64,000 nucleotides of DNA from an uncultured Oscillospiraceae bacterium (GCA_900549755.1 URPQ01000002.1:10183-74182), one strand, 5' to 3'; numbered from the stretch's first letter, positions 35,201 through 43,862 are shown. Translations and numbers: made by a program. Notes: generated by a model from the letters alone, not told the origin.

Positions 35201-35898
35201 CCGTCTATATGAGTTAGGAATGTGGTATGGCGGCAGTGATCCGACCAGTATGTATCAATCATTCTGATTTCGGTCATAGTGGGGTCGCGGTGCTCGGACT
35301 TAAAATAATCCTGACAGAATTTAATATCGTCCGTGTCCATTGCAAGCCCGTATTTGCTTACAAAATCGGCAAGACCTTTATTATCAAGCGAGGTAAACCC
35401 GTCAAGCGTTGCCACCGACTCGGGTATATTGTATTTTAATACAAGCGTCAGCGGCTTTTCAAGCGCCGCCTCGCGCGCCTCAACGGGATTTATAACATAC
35501 TTTTTAATTGCTTTCAGTTCTTCTGCGGTAATATCGCCGTAAAGCATATAAACCTTTGCCGTGCGGATAAGCGGTCTGTCACCCCTTGATATAAGCTGAA
35601 TACACTGCGCGGCGGAGTCTGCGCGCTGGTCGAACTGACCGGGAAGATATTCCACAGCGAAAACCGCCGCACCATCGTTTTCAAGCTCGGAATAGGTATT
35701 ATCAAGCTGCGGTTCCGAGAAAACGGTTTTTACCGCGTAATCAAAAAGCTCTTTTGTTATATTTTCCGCGTCATAGCGGTTAATTACGCGAAGTGATGTA
35801 ACGCTTTTAATCTGCAAAAGCGTATTTATATCGTTAAGCAGCGCTCTTGCCTCTGCCGCAAGCTCTTTTTTCTTTTCTGTAAATACACGGTATACCAT
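32209..35898 (-). CDS. purL: Phosphoribosylformylglycinamidine synthase, single-chain
   Basis: A 1229-residue enzyme converting FGAR, glutamine and ATP to FGAM in step four of purine synthesis. The synthetase half carries the ATP-binding region (ETHNHPTEIEPFGGAATCIGG) and a second AIR-synthase-like lobe (IGGKDSMSGSFE). The C-terminal glutaminase carries PGTNCEYD, PGGFSGGDE, the nucleophile in GICNGFQ, and HGEGRF. All three parts are in one chain, as in the large PurL type, rather than the split PurL/PurQ/PurS of Bacillus. Last gene of the operon, one base after purD. Confidence 0.96.
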   Translation of the reverse strand: MVYRVFTEKKKELAAEARALLNDINTLLQIKSVTSLRVINRYDAENITKELFDYAVKTVFSEPQLDNTYSELENDGAAVFAVEYLPGQFDQRADSAAQCIQLISRGDRPLIRTAKVYMLYGDITAEELKAIKKYVINPVEAREAALEKPLTLVLKYNIPESVATLDGFTSLDNKGLADFVSKYGLAMDTDDIKFCQDYFKSEHRDPTMTEIRMIDTYWSDHCRHTTFLTHIDGAVFEDELLQSAYNDYLAMRKELGRTKPVCLMDIATVAVKYLKAKGCLEKLDESEEINACTVKIKVNVDGADEDWLLLFKNETHNHPTEIEPFGGAATCIGGAIRDPLSGRSYVYGAMRVTGAADPLKKVSETLPGKLPQRKIVTTAADGYSSYGNQIGLATGIVDEIYHDGYAAKRMEIGAVIAAAPACNVRRETPAAGDTVILLGGSTGRDGCGGATGSSKSHTLKSLESCGAEVQKGNAPEERKLQRLFRNPTACRMIKRCNDFGAGGVSVAIGELADGLEIDLNAVPKKYDGLDGTELAISESQERMAVVVAPADVEEFLKLADSENLQAVPVATVTEEPRLVMNWNGKAIVNISREFLNSNGAEKHITAVVSKPEPYEKKVDGGFTENYLALADDLNICSKRGLSEQFDSTIGAGTVLMPFGGKNQLTPIQAMVQKISVEKKHTNDCSLMAWGYNPFITEKSPYHGAYLAVIESVSKLVATGADFKDVYLTFQEYFERLNKDEKRWGKPLAALLGALKAQTELKTAAIGGKDSMSGSFENLDVPPTLVSFAVTTDKTENIVSNEFKKAGNKVVLIKPDYDKNGLPDTVSLLNVYERVTALLRSGKAVSCYTPTLGGIAEAVMKMCFGNSLGFKFADNLTANEIFGYCYGGFLLEVTENIADAAEIGEITADGKISYNDEEIRLERLLGIYENKLESVYRCNKENPKTEMLTFSYTAENRVSPAVKTAKPKVLIPVFPGTNCEYDSAKAMRDAGAEPEIFVINNRSAENVAKSVEEFANSLKTAQMVFIPGGFSGGDEPDGSGKFITAFFRNAAVKEQVTDLLDNRDGLMCGICNGFQALIKLGLVPYGKIIDTYENCPTLTYNTIARHQSKIVRTRIASNKSPWLADTEVGDIYSVPISHGEGRFIASDELIHRLAENGQIATQYVDEKGEATSDIHFNPNGSYYAIEGITSPDGRVFGKMGHSERYAADLYKNVPGNYDIKMFRSAVKYFK

Positions 35899-35899
35899 A

Positions 35900-37171
35900 T
35901 CAGTTTTCCTTTCCGGCGTTAAGCGCCCTTAAGCCTATATCCCTGCGGTAAAACGCATTTTCAAACGAAATTTTTTCTGCCTTTTCATAAGCCGCGCAAA
36001 GCGCCTCTTTAAGCGTGGGGGCGGTTGCGGTAACGCCCAGCACCCTGCCGCCCGAGGTTACAAGCTTGCCGTCCTTAATTTCCGCGCCTGCAACGAAAAC
36101 GCTGTCCTTTACGCTTTCGTCCATTTTAATTTCAAAGCCCTTTTTGTAAGATACGGGGTACCCGCCCGAAGCTATTATAACGCATGCGGCGGCGCCGTTT
36201 TTAAACCGCACCTCGGTATTTTTTAACGTGCCGTTTGTAACCGCGCGCATAACCGTGAAAAGGTCGCTTTCAAGCAGGGGCAGCACCACCTGCGTTTCGG
36301 GGTCTCCGAAACGGCAATTGTATTCAATAACCTTTGGACCGTCGGGAGTCAGCATAAGCCCAAAATAAAGGCAGCCCTTAAAGGTGCGCCCCTCGGCGTT
36401 CATAGCGTTTACCGTGGGTAAAAAGATTTTTTCCATACACTGCTTTGCAACTTCGGGGGTGTAGTAAGGGTTCGGCGCTATTGTTCCCATACCGCCTGTG
36501 TTAAGCCCTTTATCCCCGTCCAGCGCGCGTTTGTGGTCCATTGAGGGAACCATGGGAACTACCGTTTCCCCGTCCGTAAACGAAAGCACCGAAACTTCGG
36601 GGCCTGTTAAAAATTCTTCTATAACAATTTTTTCGCCGCTTTTGCCGAAGACCTTATCTTCCATAATATCGCGCACGGCGCGTTTTGCATCTTCACGTGT
36701 TTCGGCAATAATTACGCCCTTACCGAGCGCCAAGCCGTCCGCCTTAATAACGGCGGGCAGCGGCGCTGTTTCAAGGTATGAAAGCGCGCTTTCGGGGTTA
36801 TCGAAAACCTCGTAGGCGGCTGAGGGTATGCCGTATTTTTTCATAAGATTTTTTGAAAAAACCTTGCTGCCCTCAATAATCGCCGCCTTTTTATCGGGTC
36901 CGAAACAAGGAATACCCGCCTTTGTAAGCTCGTCCACCGCGCCGAGGCATAACGGGTCGTCGGGCGCTACAACGGCGTAATCAATTTTATTTTCGGCAGC
37001 AAATTTCACCTGCGCCGCTATATCGGTTGCACTTATATTTACGCAAACCGCGTCGTCGGCAATTCCGCCGTTACCCGGCAGCGCGTAAAGCTCGGTTATT
37101 TCTTTACTTTCTTTTAGCTTTTTAATAATGGCGTGTTCTCTCCCGCCGCCGCCTATAACCATTACCTTCAT
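35900..37171 (-). CDS. purD: Phosphoribosylamine-glycine ligase
   Basis: A 423-residue ATP-grasp enzyme that joins phosphoribosylamine and glycine to give GAR. The N-terminal MVIGGGGREHAI, the ATP-grasp lysine regions (VIKADGLALGKGVI), and GGMGTIAPNPYYTPE and EYNCRFGDPETQ are all present. Normal length. It lies 15 bases after the AICAR formyltransferase gene. Confidence 0.97.
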   Translation of the reverse strand: MKVMVIGGGGREHAIIKKLKESKEITELYALPGNGGIADDAVCVNISATDIAAQVKFAAENKIDYAVVAPDDPLCLGAVDELTKAGIPCFGPDKKAAIIEGSKVFSKNLMKKYGIPSAAYEVFDNPESALSYLETAPLPAVIKADGLALGKGVIIAETREDAKRAVRDIMEDKVFGKSGEKIVIEEFLTGPEVSVLSFTDGETVVPMVPSMDHKRALDGDKGLNTGGMGTIAPNPYYTPEVAKQCMEKIFLPTVNAMNAEGRTFKGCLYFGLMLTPDGPKVIEYNCRFGDPETQVVLPLLESDLFTVMRAVTNGTLKNTEVRFKNGAAACVIIASGGYPVSYKKGFEIKMDESVKDSVFVAGAEIKDGKLVTSGGRVLGVTATAPTLKEALCAAYEKAEKISFENAFYRRDIGLRALNAGKEN

Positions 37172-37186
37172 TAAAAAAACTCCTTA

Positions 37187-38371
37187 TCAGTGGTGAAAAA
37201 GCCTCATGCCCGTAAACGCCATTGCAATGCCGTATTTATTGCAGCAATCAATTACAATATCGTCGCGTATAGAGCCGCCCGGCTCTGCAATATAGGAAAC
37301 GCCACTTTTACGCGCGCGCTCTATATTATCATCAAACGGGAAAAATGCGTCAGACCCTAAAGATACGCCCGAAATGCCCGATAAATAATTCTTTATTTCC
37401 TCATCGGTCAGCGGCTCGGGACGGGTCTTAAAGTATTTCTGCCATATTCCGTCGGCGCAAACGTCTTCTTCGTTGCGGTTTATAAAGCCGTCTATAATAT
37501 TATCGCGGTCGGGACGTCTTATATCGTCCTTAAACGGCAGCTCAAGCACTCGGTCATACTGCCGCAGAAACCAGGTATCGGCCTTTGAGCCTGCAAGACG
37601 TGTGCAATGCACGCGCGACTGCTGCCCCGCGCCCACGCCTATAGCCTGACCGTCAAACGCAAAGCAGACCGAGTTTGACTGGGTGTATTTAAGGGTTATA
37701 AGCGAAATTATAAGGTCGCGGCGGGCGCTTTCGGGTATATTCTTATTTTCCGTTACAATATTGTTAAGCAATGAATTATCAATTTTAAAATTGTTTCTGC
37801 CCTGCTCGAAGGTTATGCCGAAAACCTGCTTGCGCTCTTTCGGTTCGGGAATATATTCGGGGTCTATTTCAACTATATTGTAGCCGCCCTTGCGCTTTGA
37901 TTTTAAAATTTCAAGCGCCTCAGGCTCATAACCGGGGGCTATAACGCCGTCGGACACCTCGCGCTTTATAAGCTCGGCGGTCTTTTTATCGCATATATCC
38001 GAAAGCGCCACCCAATCCCCGAAAGAGCACATACGGTCGGTTCCCCTTGCCCTTGCATACGCGCAGGCAAGCGGAGAGTCGTCAAGCCCCTCTATATCAT
38101 CAACAAAGCAAGCCCTTTTAAGTTTATCGGACAGCGGAATACCAACAGCCGCGCTTGTGGGGCTTACATGCTTAAACGAGGTTACGGCTGGCAGGCCCAG
38201 TGCTTCTTTCAGCTCCTTTACAAGCTGCCATGAATTAAATGCGTCAAGAAAATTTATGTAGCCCGGCTTGCCGTTAAGAATTTTAATAGGCAGCTCTGCG
38301 CCGTTTTCCATAAATATTTTGGCGGGCTTTTGGTTTGGGTTGCAGCCGTATTTCAGTTCAAACTCTTTCAT
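37187..38371 (-). CDS. AICAR formyltransferase (PurH transformylase domain only)
   Basis: A 394-residue protein equal to the AICAR transformylase half of PurH, transferring formyl from 10-formyl-THF to AICAR. It shows LKYGCNPNQKPA, the catalytic Lys-His in SFKHVSPTSAAVG, and FPFDDNIERA near the end. Bifunctional PurH is about 510-530 residues with an N-terminal IMP cyclohydrolase; that domain is missing, and its job is probably done by the PurO-type protein encoded 3 bases upstream. Confidence 0.92.
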   Translation of the reverse strand: MKEFELKYGCNPNQKPAKIFMENGAELPIKILNGKPGYINFLDAFNSWQLVKELKEALGLPAVTSFKHVSPTSAAVGIPLSDKLKRACFVDDIEGLDDSPLACAYARARGTDRMCSFGDWVALSDICDKKTAELIKREVSDGVIAPGYEPEALEILKSKRKGGYNIVEIDPEYIPEPKERKQVFGITFEQGRNNFKIDNSLLNNIVTENKNIPESARRDLIISLITLKYTQSNSVCFAFDGQAIGVGAGQQSRVHCTRLAGSKADTWFLRQYDRVLELPFKDDIRRPDRDNIIDGFINRNEEDVCADGIWQKYFKTRPEPLTDEEIKNYLSGISGVSLGSDAFFPFDDNIERARKSGVSYIAEPGGSIRDDIVIDCCNKYGIAMAFTGMRLFHH

Positions 38372-38374
38372 TTT

Positions 38375-39094
38375 TTATCTCCCGTTTTTGTTTATTATCT
38401 TATCGGTGTACTTGCCTGTTTCAATATCGGTATAACGCACGTAAAGCGAAATTTTATTTTCAACATTAAGGCTTTCCCAAATTTCATTTGCAAATTCCTC
38501 AATATCATCTTTAATATTGACCCTGTGCGGCTCGCCCGTAAATGTGGGCAGCGGGTCGCCGTTGCAGTTATAGGTGTGTATAAAGTGCCCGAGCCCCGCA
38601 ACCGACGGATAAGAATATGTGTAACGGCAGCAGTCCGAGCCGTTTTCATCTATACTTTTTAAAATGCTCATTTCGTATTTAAAGCCGTTCTCAAAATAAA
38701 GTATACCGCTTATTCTGGGGGTGAAATTCGGCGCATCGGGCTCAAATTCACGGGTTTCAAGCGATTCCTTAAAGCTTTTGCCCTCGCTCATTAAATTATA
38801 TACCGTGTCGGTTTGGTCGCCGTTTGTAACAATAAGGCTGTTTTCCGTTTTGCGAACGGCATTGTAAATTATAAGCGAAGGGTCGCTCACCTTTGAAACG
38901 TCAAAAGGCTCGGTTTTAAGCGTTTCGCTTGTCTTTACAAACACGCGGTTACGGCTGTTTTCACTCCTGCCCATAATAAAATACGCGCACACCGCATTTT
39001 TCCTATCGGGCGAGGTTCCTATAACTATTCCGCGCCCCGCATACTCGTTGTCTTTTAAAAGGGTAGATATATCGTAGGATTTATATACGTTCAT
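38375..39094 (-). CDS. purO: PurO-type IMP cyclohydrolase
   Basis: A 239-residue protein resembling the archaeal-type IMP cyclohydrolase PurO, which closes FAICAR to IMP in the last step of the pathway. Visible features are GRGIVIGTSPDRKNAVCAYFI, GRSENSRNR, a TNGDQTDT segment and TGEPHRVN. Such genes are fused or absent in most bacteria, where PurH does this step. The start overlaps the purN stop by 14 bases, and the AICAR formyltransferase follows 3 bases later, which supports the paired role. Confidence 0.87.
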   Translation of the reverse strand: MNVYKSYDISTLLKDNEYAGRGIVIGTSPDRKNAVCAYFIMGRSENSRNRVFVKTSETLKTEPFDVSKVSDPSLIIYNAVRKTENSLIVTNGDQTDTVYNLMSEGKSFKESLETREFEPDAPNFTPRISGILYFENGFKYEMSILKSIDENGSDCCRYTYSYPSVAGLGHFIHTYNCNGDPLPTFTGEPHRVNIKDDIEEFANEIWESLNVENKISLYVRYTDIETGKYTDKIINKNGR

Positions 39095-39701
39095 TTTTTC
39101 GCTCCTTAATTTCTTTGCAAACCTTTTCGGCAGCCGCAGGAAGTATTATCCATTCGGCGTTTTCCATAACCCGCTTTTGCAGAATTTCGGGCGTGTCGTT
39201 TTCATTAATTTCAACCGCCTTTTGCATTATAATTCTGCCGCCGTCGGGTATTTCGTTAACAAAATGCACCGTGGCGCCCGTCACCTTAACGCCGTAATCA
39301 AGCGCCGCTTTGTGAACTCTAAGCCCGTAAAAACCCTCGCCGCAAAACGACGGTATAAGCGACGGATGCACGTTTATTATCCTCTCTGGGTAGCGCTTTA
39401 CGAAATCCGCGCTTAAAATGCTCATAAAGCCCGCAAGCACAATAACCTCGATTTTTTCTTTTTCAAGCGCGTTTAAAATATTATCTTCAAACGCCTTTTG
39501 CGAAAAGTCCTTTCTTTCGCAAACTGCGGTTTTAATTCCCGCGTTTTCAGCCCTTTTAAGGGCGTATGCGTTTTTATTGCTTGAAACCACAAGCTTTATT
39601 TCGCCGCTTGTTATAATTCCGCTTTTTTGGGCGTTTATCAGCGCCTGCAAATTTGTTCCGCCGCCCGATACCAGCACCGCAATATTTACTTTATTATTCA
39701 A
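39081..39701 (-). CDS. purN: Phosphoribosylglycinamide formyltransferase
   Basis: A 206-residue 10-formyl-THF-dependent enzyme formylating GAR. It has the N-terminal VLVSGGGTNLQALI, catalytic-region IINVHPSLIPSF, and GATVHFVNEIPDGG with the active Asn/His/Asp positions. The start is a TTG at 39701 behind GAGGGTG that overlaps the purM stop by 8 bases. Confidence 0.96.
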   Translation of the reverse strand: MNNKVNIAVLVSGGGTNLQALINAQKSGIITSGEIKLVVSSNKNAYALKRAENAGIKTAVCERKDFSQKAFEDNILNALEKEKIEVIVLAGFMSILSADFVKRYPERIINVHPSLIPSFCGEGFYGLRVHKAALDYGVKVTGATVHFVNEIPDGGRIIMQKAVEINENDTPEILQKRVMENAEWIILPAAAEKVCKEIKERKNERI

Positions 39702-40734
39702 TTATAACACCCTCGTCGGATTTAATAACCGAGCCTATAATATAAGCGTCCTCGCCGTTTGCTTTAAGAATTTCAATCGCTTTTTCCTTGTCCTCATCCG
39801 CTACGGTCACGCTCATTCCGACACCCATATTAAAGGTGTTGAACATATCTCGTTCGGGAATATTGCCCTTTTCTTCAATAAGTCGGAATATCGGCGGAAT
39901 TTTAAGAGACGCTTTATCAACCTTAACCGAGTAACCCTCGGGCAATGCGCGCGGTATATTTTCGTAAAAACCGCCGCCTGTTATATGCGAAACTGCTTTT
40001 ACATTCACTTTTTCAAAAAGCGCGAGCATTGATTTAACGTAGATTTTTGTAGGCTCTAAAAGCGTATCGCCGAGCGTTCTGCCGCCGAGCTCTTTAAGCG
40101 GAGAGGCAAGGTCGCAGTTTTCAATATCAAACACCCGCCGCACAAGCGAAAAGCCGTTTGAATGTACTCCTGATGATGCAAGCGCTATTACCGCGTCGCC
40201 CTCTTTAACCGTGTTTTTTTGAAGCATTTTAGCTTTATCTACAATACCAGTGCAGTAGCCTGCAAGGTCGTAATCATCTTCGGGCATAAGTCCCGGGTGC
40301 TCGGCAGTCTCGCCGCCTATAAGCGCGCAGCCCGCCCTTACGCAGCCCTCTGCCACGCCGCTTACTATATCCGCTATTTTTTCGGGGTGATTTTTTCCGC
40401 AGGCAATATAATCAAGAAAGAAAAGCGGCTTTGCCCCGCAGCAGATTATATCGTTAACGCACATTGCAACGCAGTCTATGCCTATGGTATTGTGGCGGTC
40501 AAGCAGCATTGCAAGCTTTATCTTTGTGCCTACGCCGTCTGTTCCCGAAACCAAAACGGGTTCTTCAATGCCTTTAAGGTCAAGCCCGAAGCAACCTCCG
40601 AAGCCTCCCACATCGTCAAGGCAGCCGGATGTTTTTGTTCTTGCAATGTGGCTTTTCATAAGCTCAACCGATTTATAGCCCGCGGTTATATCAACGCCGG
40701 CGGCGGCGTATGATTTTGACTGTGAATTATTCAT
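39694..40734 (-). CDS. purM: Phosphoribosylformylglycinamidine cyclo-ligase
   Basis: A 346-residue AIR synthetase, converting FGAM to AIR. Motifs include SYAAAGVDITAG, GTDGVGTKIKLA, GGETAEHPG and HITGGGFYENIPRALP. The ATG at 40734 has AAGGAG upstream and overlaps the purF stop by 8 bases; the longer frame to 40770 lacks a ribosome site. Confidence 0.96.
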   Translation of the reverse strand: MNNSQSKSYAAAGVDITAGYKSVELMKSHIARTKTSGCLDDVGGFGGCFGLDLKGIEEPVLVSGTDGVGTKIKLAMLLDRHNTIGIDCVAMCVNDIICCGAKPLFFLDYIACGKNHPEKIADIVSGVAEGCVRAGCALIGGETAEHPGLMPEDDYDLAGYCTGIVDKAKMLQKNTVKEGDAVIALASSGVHSNGFSLVRRVFDIENCDLASPLKELGGRTLGDTLLEPTKIYVKSMLALFEKVNVKAVSHITGGGFYENIPRALPEGYSVKVDKASLKIPPIFRLIEEKGNIPERDMFNTFNMGVGMSVTVADEDKEKAIEILKANGEDAYIIGSVIKSDEGVIIE

Positions 40735-42172
40735 TGCCGTTCTCCTTGTTTTCGGAAATTTTGGTTTCAAATCTGTTTTTCATGGGCGCCGACGGTATTT
40801 CGGTCGGGTATTTTCCGTCAAAACAGGCGGTGCAGTAGCCCGTGCCGTGAACGCCCTTTGCAATCTGTTTTACGCTTTCAACGCTTAAATATCCGAGCGA
40901 ATCAACGCCTATGAGCCTTGCTATTTCATCAACCGAGTGCTTGCAGGCTATCAGGTTTTCTCTGGAGTCAATATCCGTTCCGTAATAGCAGGGGTTCATA
41001 AACGGCGGAGCGGACACGCGCATATGTATTTCCTTAGCGCCCGCCTCGCGCAAAAGCTTTACTATTCTGGCGCTTGTTGTGCCTCGCACAATTGAATCGT
41101 CTATCATAACTATTCGCTTGCCGCGCGCCACCTCGGCTATGGGGTTCAGCTTTATTTTAACCTTATCCTCGCGGCTTTTCTGCCCCGGGGCTATAAAGGT
41201 TCTGCCTATGTATTTATTTTTTATAAAGCCTATTTCATAGGGTATGCCCGATTGCTTTGAGTAACCGAGCGCCGCGTCCAGTCCGGAATCTGGCACGCCT
41301 ATTACCACATCCGCCTGCACCGGGTGCTCAAGCGCCAAAAACGCGCCCGCCCTTTGCCTTGCGGTATGCACCGAGCAGCCGTCTATTACCGAATCGGGGC
41401 GCGCAAAATAAATGTACTCAAAAACGCAAAGCGAGCAAGGTGCTTTTTGGCAATGGTCTCCAATGGTTCTTACGCCGTTTTTATCGAACACAACTATCTC
41501 GCCGGGCTTTATATCGCGTATAAATTCCGCCCCCACCGCGTCAAGCGCGCAGCTTTCGGAAGCCACAATGTATCTTCCGTCCTCCGTTTTGCCGTAGCAC
41601 AGCGGGCGGAATCCGTTTTCATCACGCACGGCAATAAGCTTTGAAGGCGACATTATAACCAGCGAATACGCGCCTTTAATGCGGTTCATTGCGGCATTTA
41701 CCGCCTGCTCTATTGAGGGGGCGGTAAGGCGCTCCTTTGTTATAATGTAGGATATTACCTCGGTATCGCTTGTGGTGTGGAAAATTGAGCCTTCAAGCTC
41801 TAATTCGCGCCTTAACTCCCCCGAATTTATAAGGTTGCCGTTATGCGCAAGCGCCATTTTGCCCTTTATGTGATTTACCACAATAGGCTGCGCATTGCTG
41901 CGGTCATTTGAGCCGGTAGTGCCGTAGCGCGCATGACCTACCGCAATATTGCCCTCGCCTAAGCGCTCTATTATTTCGGGCGTGAAAACGTCGTTTACAA
42001 GCCCCGTGTCTTTATAATCCTTAAAAACGCCGTCGTCGTTTACCACAATCCCGCAGGATTCCTGCCCGCGGTGCTGGAGTGCGAACAAGCCGTAATACGC
42101 AGTGCTTGCAACGTCGCTGGTCTCACCCGAGTATACTCCGAATACTCCGCATTCTTCTCTTAAACTGCTCAT
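40727..42172 (-). CDS. purF: Amidophosphoribosyltransferase
   Basis: A 481-residue enzyme for the first committed step, PRPP plus glutamine to phosphoribosylamine. It starts with a seven-residue propeptide before the catalytic Cys (EECGVFGVYSG), as in the Bacillus enzyme. The class II glutaminase region has GHARYGTTGS and AHNGNL; the PRTase region has VMIDDSIVRGTTS. A CKHSVDEI/CTACF cysteine pattern fits the iron-sulfur cluster seen in this group. Confidence 0.97.
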   Translation of the reverse strand: MSSLREECGVFGVYSGETSDVASTAYYGLFALQHRGQESCGIVVNDDGVFKDYKDTGLVNDVFTPEIIERLGEGNIAVGHARYGTTGSNDRSNAQPIVVNHIKGKMALAHNGNLINSGELRRELELEGSIFHTTSDTEVISYIITKERLTAPSIEQAVNAAMNRIKGAYSLVIMSPSKLIAVRDENGFRPLCYGKTEDGRYIVASESCALDAVGAEFIRDIKPGEIVVFDKNGVRTIGDHCQKAPCSLCVFEYIYFARPDSVIDGCSVHTARQRAGAFLALEHPVQADVVIGVPDSGLDAALGYSKQSGIPYEIGFIKNKYIGRTFIAPGQKSREDKVKIKLNPIAEVARGKRIVMIDDSIVRGTTSARIVKLLREAGAKEIHMRVSAPPFMNPCYYGTDIDSRENLIACKHSVDEIARLIGVDSLGYLSVESVKQIAKGVHGTGYCTACFDGKYPTEIPSAPMKNRFETKISENKENGNE

Positions 42173-42187
42173 TTATGCCTCCAAGTA

Positions 42188-42898
42188 TCAGTTGCCGAAA
42201 ACTCTTTTCATCATTTCGTTGTATGCGTCTTCAACTCCGCCCATATCGCGGCGGAAACGGTCTTTATCAAGCTTTTCGTTTGTGTCGGCGTCCCAAAAAC
42301 GGCAGGTATCGGGCGATATTTCATCCGCTAAAACAATTGTGCCGTCTTTCAGTCTTCCGAATTCAAGCTTAAAGTCTACCAATTTAACATTGAGAGAAAG
42401 GAAGTATTCTTTAAGAATATCGTTGACCTTAAACGCCATAGCTTTTATTTCTTCAATTTCCTTTTTGGTTGCAAGCCCTAAAGCCAAAGCGTGATAAGAA
42501 TTTATAAGCGGGTCGTGCAGATCGTCGTTTTTATAAGAAAACTCAATGGTAGGCTCCGCGAAAACAATTCCCTCCTCCACGCCGTAGCGCTTTGCAAACG
42601 AGCCTGCCGAAATATTGCGTATTATAACCTCAAGCGGTACTATAGATACTTTTTTAACCACAGTTTCGCGGTCGTTAAGCTCCTCAACAAAGTGGGTGGG
42701 AACGCCGTGCTTTTCAAGCAGGCGGCAAAGATAATTTGACATTTTGTTATTTATAACGCCCTTGCCGGCTATTGTGCCTTTTTTAAGCCCGTCAAGCGCG
42801 GTCGCGTCGTCCTTATACGATACTATCACCAAATCCGGGTCGTTTGTAGCATAAACCTTTTTTGCCTTGCCCTCATACAGCTGGGTTGTTTTTTCCAT
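42188..42898 (-). CDS. purC: Phosphoribosylaminoimidazole-succinocarboxamide synthase
   Basis: A 236-residue SAICAR synthetase. It shows [19 protein letters not shown]-like [11 protein letters not shown], and the substrate-site [14 protein letters not shown]. Normal length, 14 bases after purE. Note that purB, purK and the folate genes are not in the window. Confidence 0.96.
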   Translation of the reverse strand: MEKTTQLYEGKAKKVYATNDPDLVIVSYKDDATALDGLKKGTIAGKGVINNKMSNYLCRLLEKHGVPTHFVEELNDRETVVKKVSIVPLEVIIRNISAGSFAKRYGVEEGIVFAEPTIEFSYKNDDLHDPLINSYHALALGLATKKEIEEIKAMAFKVNDILKEYFLSLNVKLVDFKLEFGRLKDGTIVLADEISPDTCRFWDADTNEKLDKDRFRRDMGGVEDAYNEMMKRVFGN

Positions 42899-42912
42899 TT
42901 TAAATTCCTCCG

Positions 42913-43404
42913 TTAATTAAACTCTTTTTCTATTGCCGCATTTTTTTCAAGTACCTTTTCGGCGTCGGCTTTGCGCTTTGTCTCTAACTTTTCGGCAAGA
43001 GCGCTGTCGCTTACACTTAAAATTTCTATGCACAGCAAAGCGGCATTAACAGCACCGTCAATCGCAACCGTGGCAACGGGAATACCCGAAGGCATCTGTA
43101 CGGTTGAAAGCAGTGCGTCAATACCGCCTAAATCACCCGATTTTATCGGTATGCCGATAACCGGCAGAGTTGTGTTTGCGGCAACAGCGCCGGCTAAGTG
43201 CGCCGCCATTCCGGCAGCCGCTATAACCGCCCCAAAGCCGTTTTCGCGCGCCGTTTTACTGAAACGCGCCGCTTCCTCGGGCGTGCGGTGCGCCGAAAAA
43301 ACGTGTATTTCAAACGGCACCCCAAATGAGGAAAGTGTATCCGCCGCTTTTTTTACAACCGGCAAATCGCTGTCGCTTCCCATGATTATTGCTATTTTTT
43401 TCAT
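42913..43404 (-). CDS. purE: N5-carboxyaminoimidazole ribonucleotide mutase
   Basis: A 163-residue PurE with [16 protein letters not shown] and [11 protein letters not shown] motifs. The ATG at 43404 has GGAGGGG 7 bases upstream; the longer open frame to 43545 runs through the riboswitch and is not coding. First gene of the purine operon. No purK follows, as is common in anaerobes with high CO2. Confidence 0.96.
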   Translation of the reverse strand: MKKIAIIMGSDSDLPVVKKAADTLSSFGVPFEIHVFSAHRTPEEAARFSKTARENGFGAVIAAAGMAAHLAGAVAANTTLPVIGIPIKSGDLGGIDALLSTVQMPSGIPVATVAIDGAVNAALLCIEILSVSDSALAEKLETKRKADAEKVLEKNAAIEKEFN

Positions 43405-43422
43405 TTTATCCCCTCCGGAATT

Positions 43423-43463
43423 AAAAAATGGCATACTTATCCTTTTTGAAAGATAAGTATGCC
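43423..43463 (-). terminator. Riboswitch-controlled terminator before purE
   Basis: Perfect 12-base arms (43430-43441 and 43452-43463) followed by six T on the minus strand. The first arm overlaps the CUGGGC end of the aptamer, so ligand binding and terminator formation exclude each other. Confidence 0.88.
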
Positions 43464-43530
43464 CAGACGGTCGGCGTTTAAGCTTTTCGGTCCACGTGGT
43501 GCTCCACTTATCCGTCAGTCCCGAAAACCA
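43460..43530 (-). ncRNA. ZTP (pfl) riboswitch
   Basis: The leader of the purine operon folds as a ZTP aptamer. P1 pairs TTTTCGG with CCGAAAA (43521-43527 with 43484-43490); inside it are GGGACTGACGG and a GTGG/CCAC hairpin. The 3' part reads CGCCGACCGTCTGGGCA. The pseudoknot is GACGG with CCGTC (43512-43516 with 43466-43470), a covarying form of the family's GGCG/CGCC. ZTP accumulates when 10-formyl-THF is low, so ZTP should release termination and turn on the pathway. Confidence 0.85.
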
Positions 43531-43544
43531 TTTCGTATAGCGCA

Positions 43545-43574
43545 ATTATATCATATCTGCAACATTTCTGTCAA
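43545..43574 (-). promoter_or_regulatory. Promoter of the purine operon
   Basis: TTGACA (43569-43574), an 18-base spacer and TATAAT (43545-43550): both hexamers are perfect. Expected initiation near 43538, just before the riboswitch. Confidence 0.82.
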
Positions 43575-43603
43575 GCAGCATTTTAAATTAAATTGTGTTT
43601 AAG

Positions 43604-43768
43604 GAGCGCGGGCAGTGGCTTGACGGTTCGGCAGAGCCGTCGCCAGGAATGATTATCTTCTATGATAGGGCGAAAAACGGACTTGACGGACAGGCGGATC
43701 ACACCGGCTATCGGTTCTTCTTCAAATTACGTGTAAAGTCCATAATACGGTATAAAAAAGCAAAGTGA
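43604..43768 (+). pseudogene. CHAP-domain amidase fragment
   Basis: The plus-strand frame encodes GQWLDGSAEPSPGMIIFYD followed by GQADHTGYR, then diverges and stops. This is the middle of a CHAP/NlpC-type peptidoglycan hydrolase as found in phages and conjugative elements, where PGDIIFFDW and DHVGIV are expected; the histidine is retained. No start or N-terminal part is visible. It is one of several broken pieces in this scar and the only plus-strand coding trace here. Confidence 0.6.
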
Positions 43769-43788
43769 TAAATGGCGTGAAATGTAAA

Positions 43789-43856
43789 TGTCAATGAAAA
43801 AGTGAACCATGCGCTCATGAATTTTTGAGCCACTGGCGCTCACTAAAATTTGAGCC
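43789..43856. repeat. IS21-type end with two internal repeats
   Basis: The sequence starting TGTCAATGA (43789) is followed by two 21-base repeats with the pattern GCGCTCA, nine variable bases, GAGCC (43811-43831 and 43836-43856; 25-base period). Multiple terminal repeats behind a TG-start end are typical for IS21 elements, and istB lies immediately inside. The opposite end was not found. Confidence 0.65.
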
Positions 43857-43862
43857 GCCCAG

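Noticed and set aside
43460..43530. Guanine/purine riboswitch before purE
   Set aside because: The conserved three-way-junction loops of purine aptamers are absent, whereas ZTP aptamer elements and pseudoknot are present.
43405..43545. N-terminal extension of PurE
   Set aside because: It runs through the riboswitch and terminator; the normal PurE start at 43404 has a strong ribosome site.
43811..43856. Start of a CRISPR-like repeat array
   Set aside because: Only two imperfect repeats of 21 bases with a 4-base gap next to istB; they fit IS21 terminal repeats.
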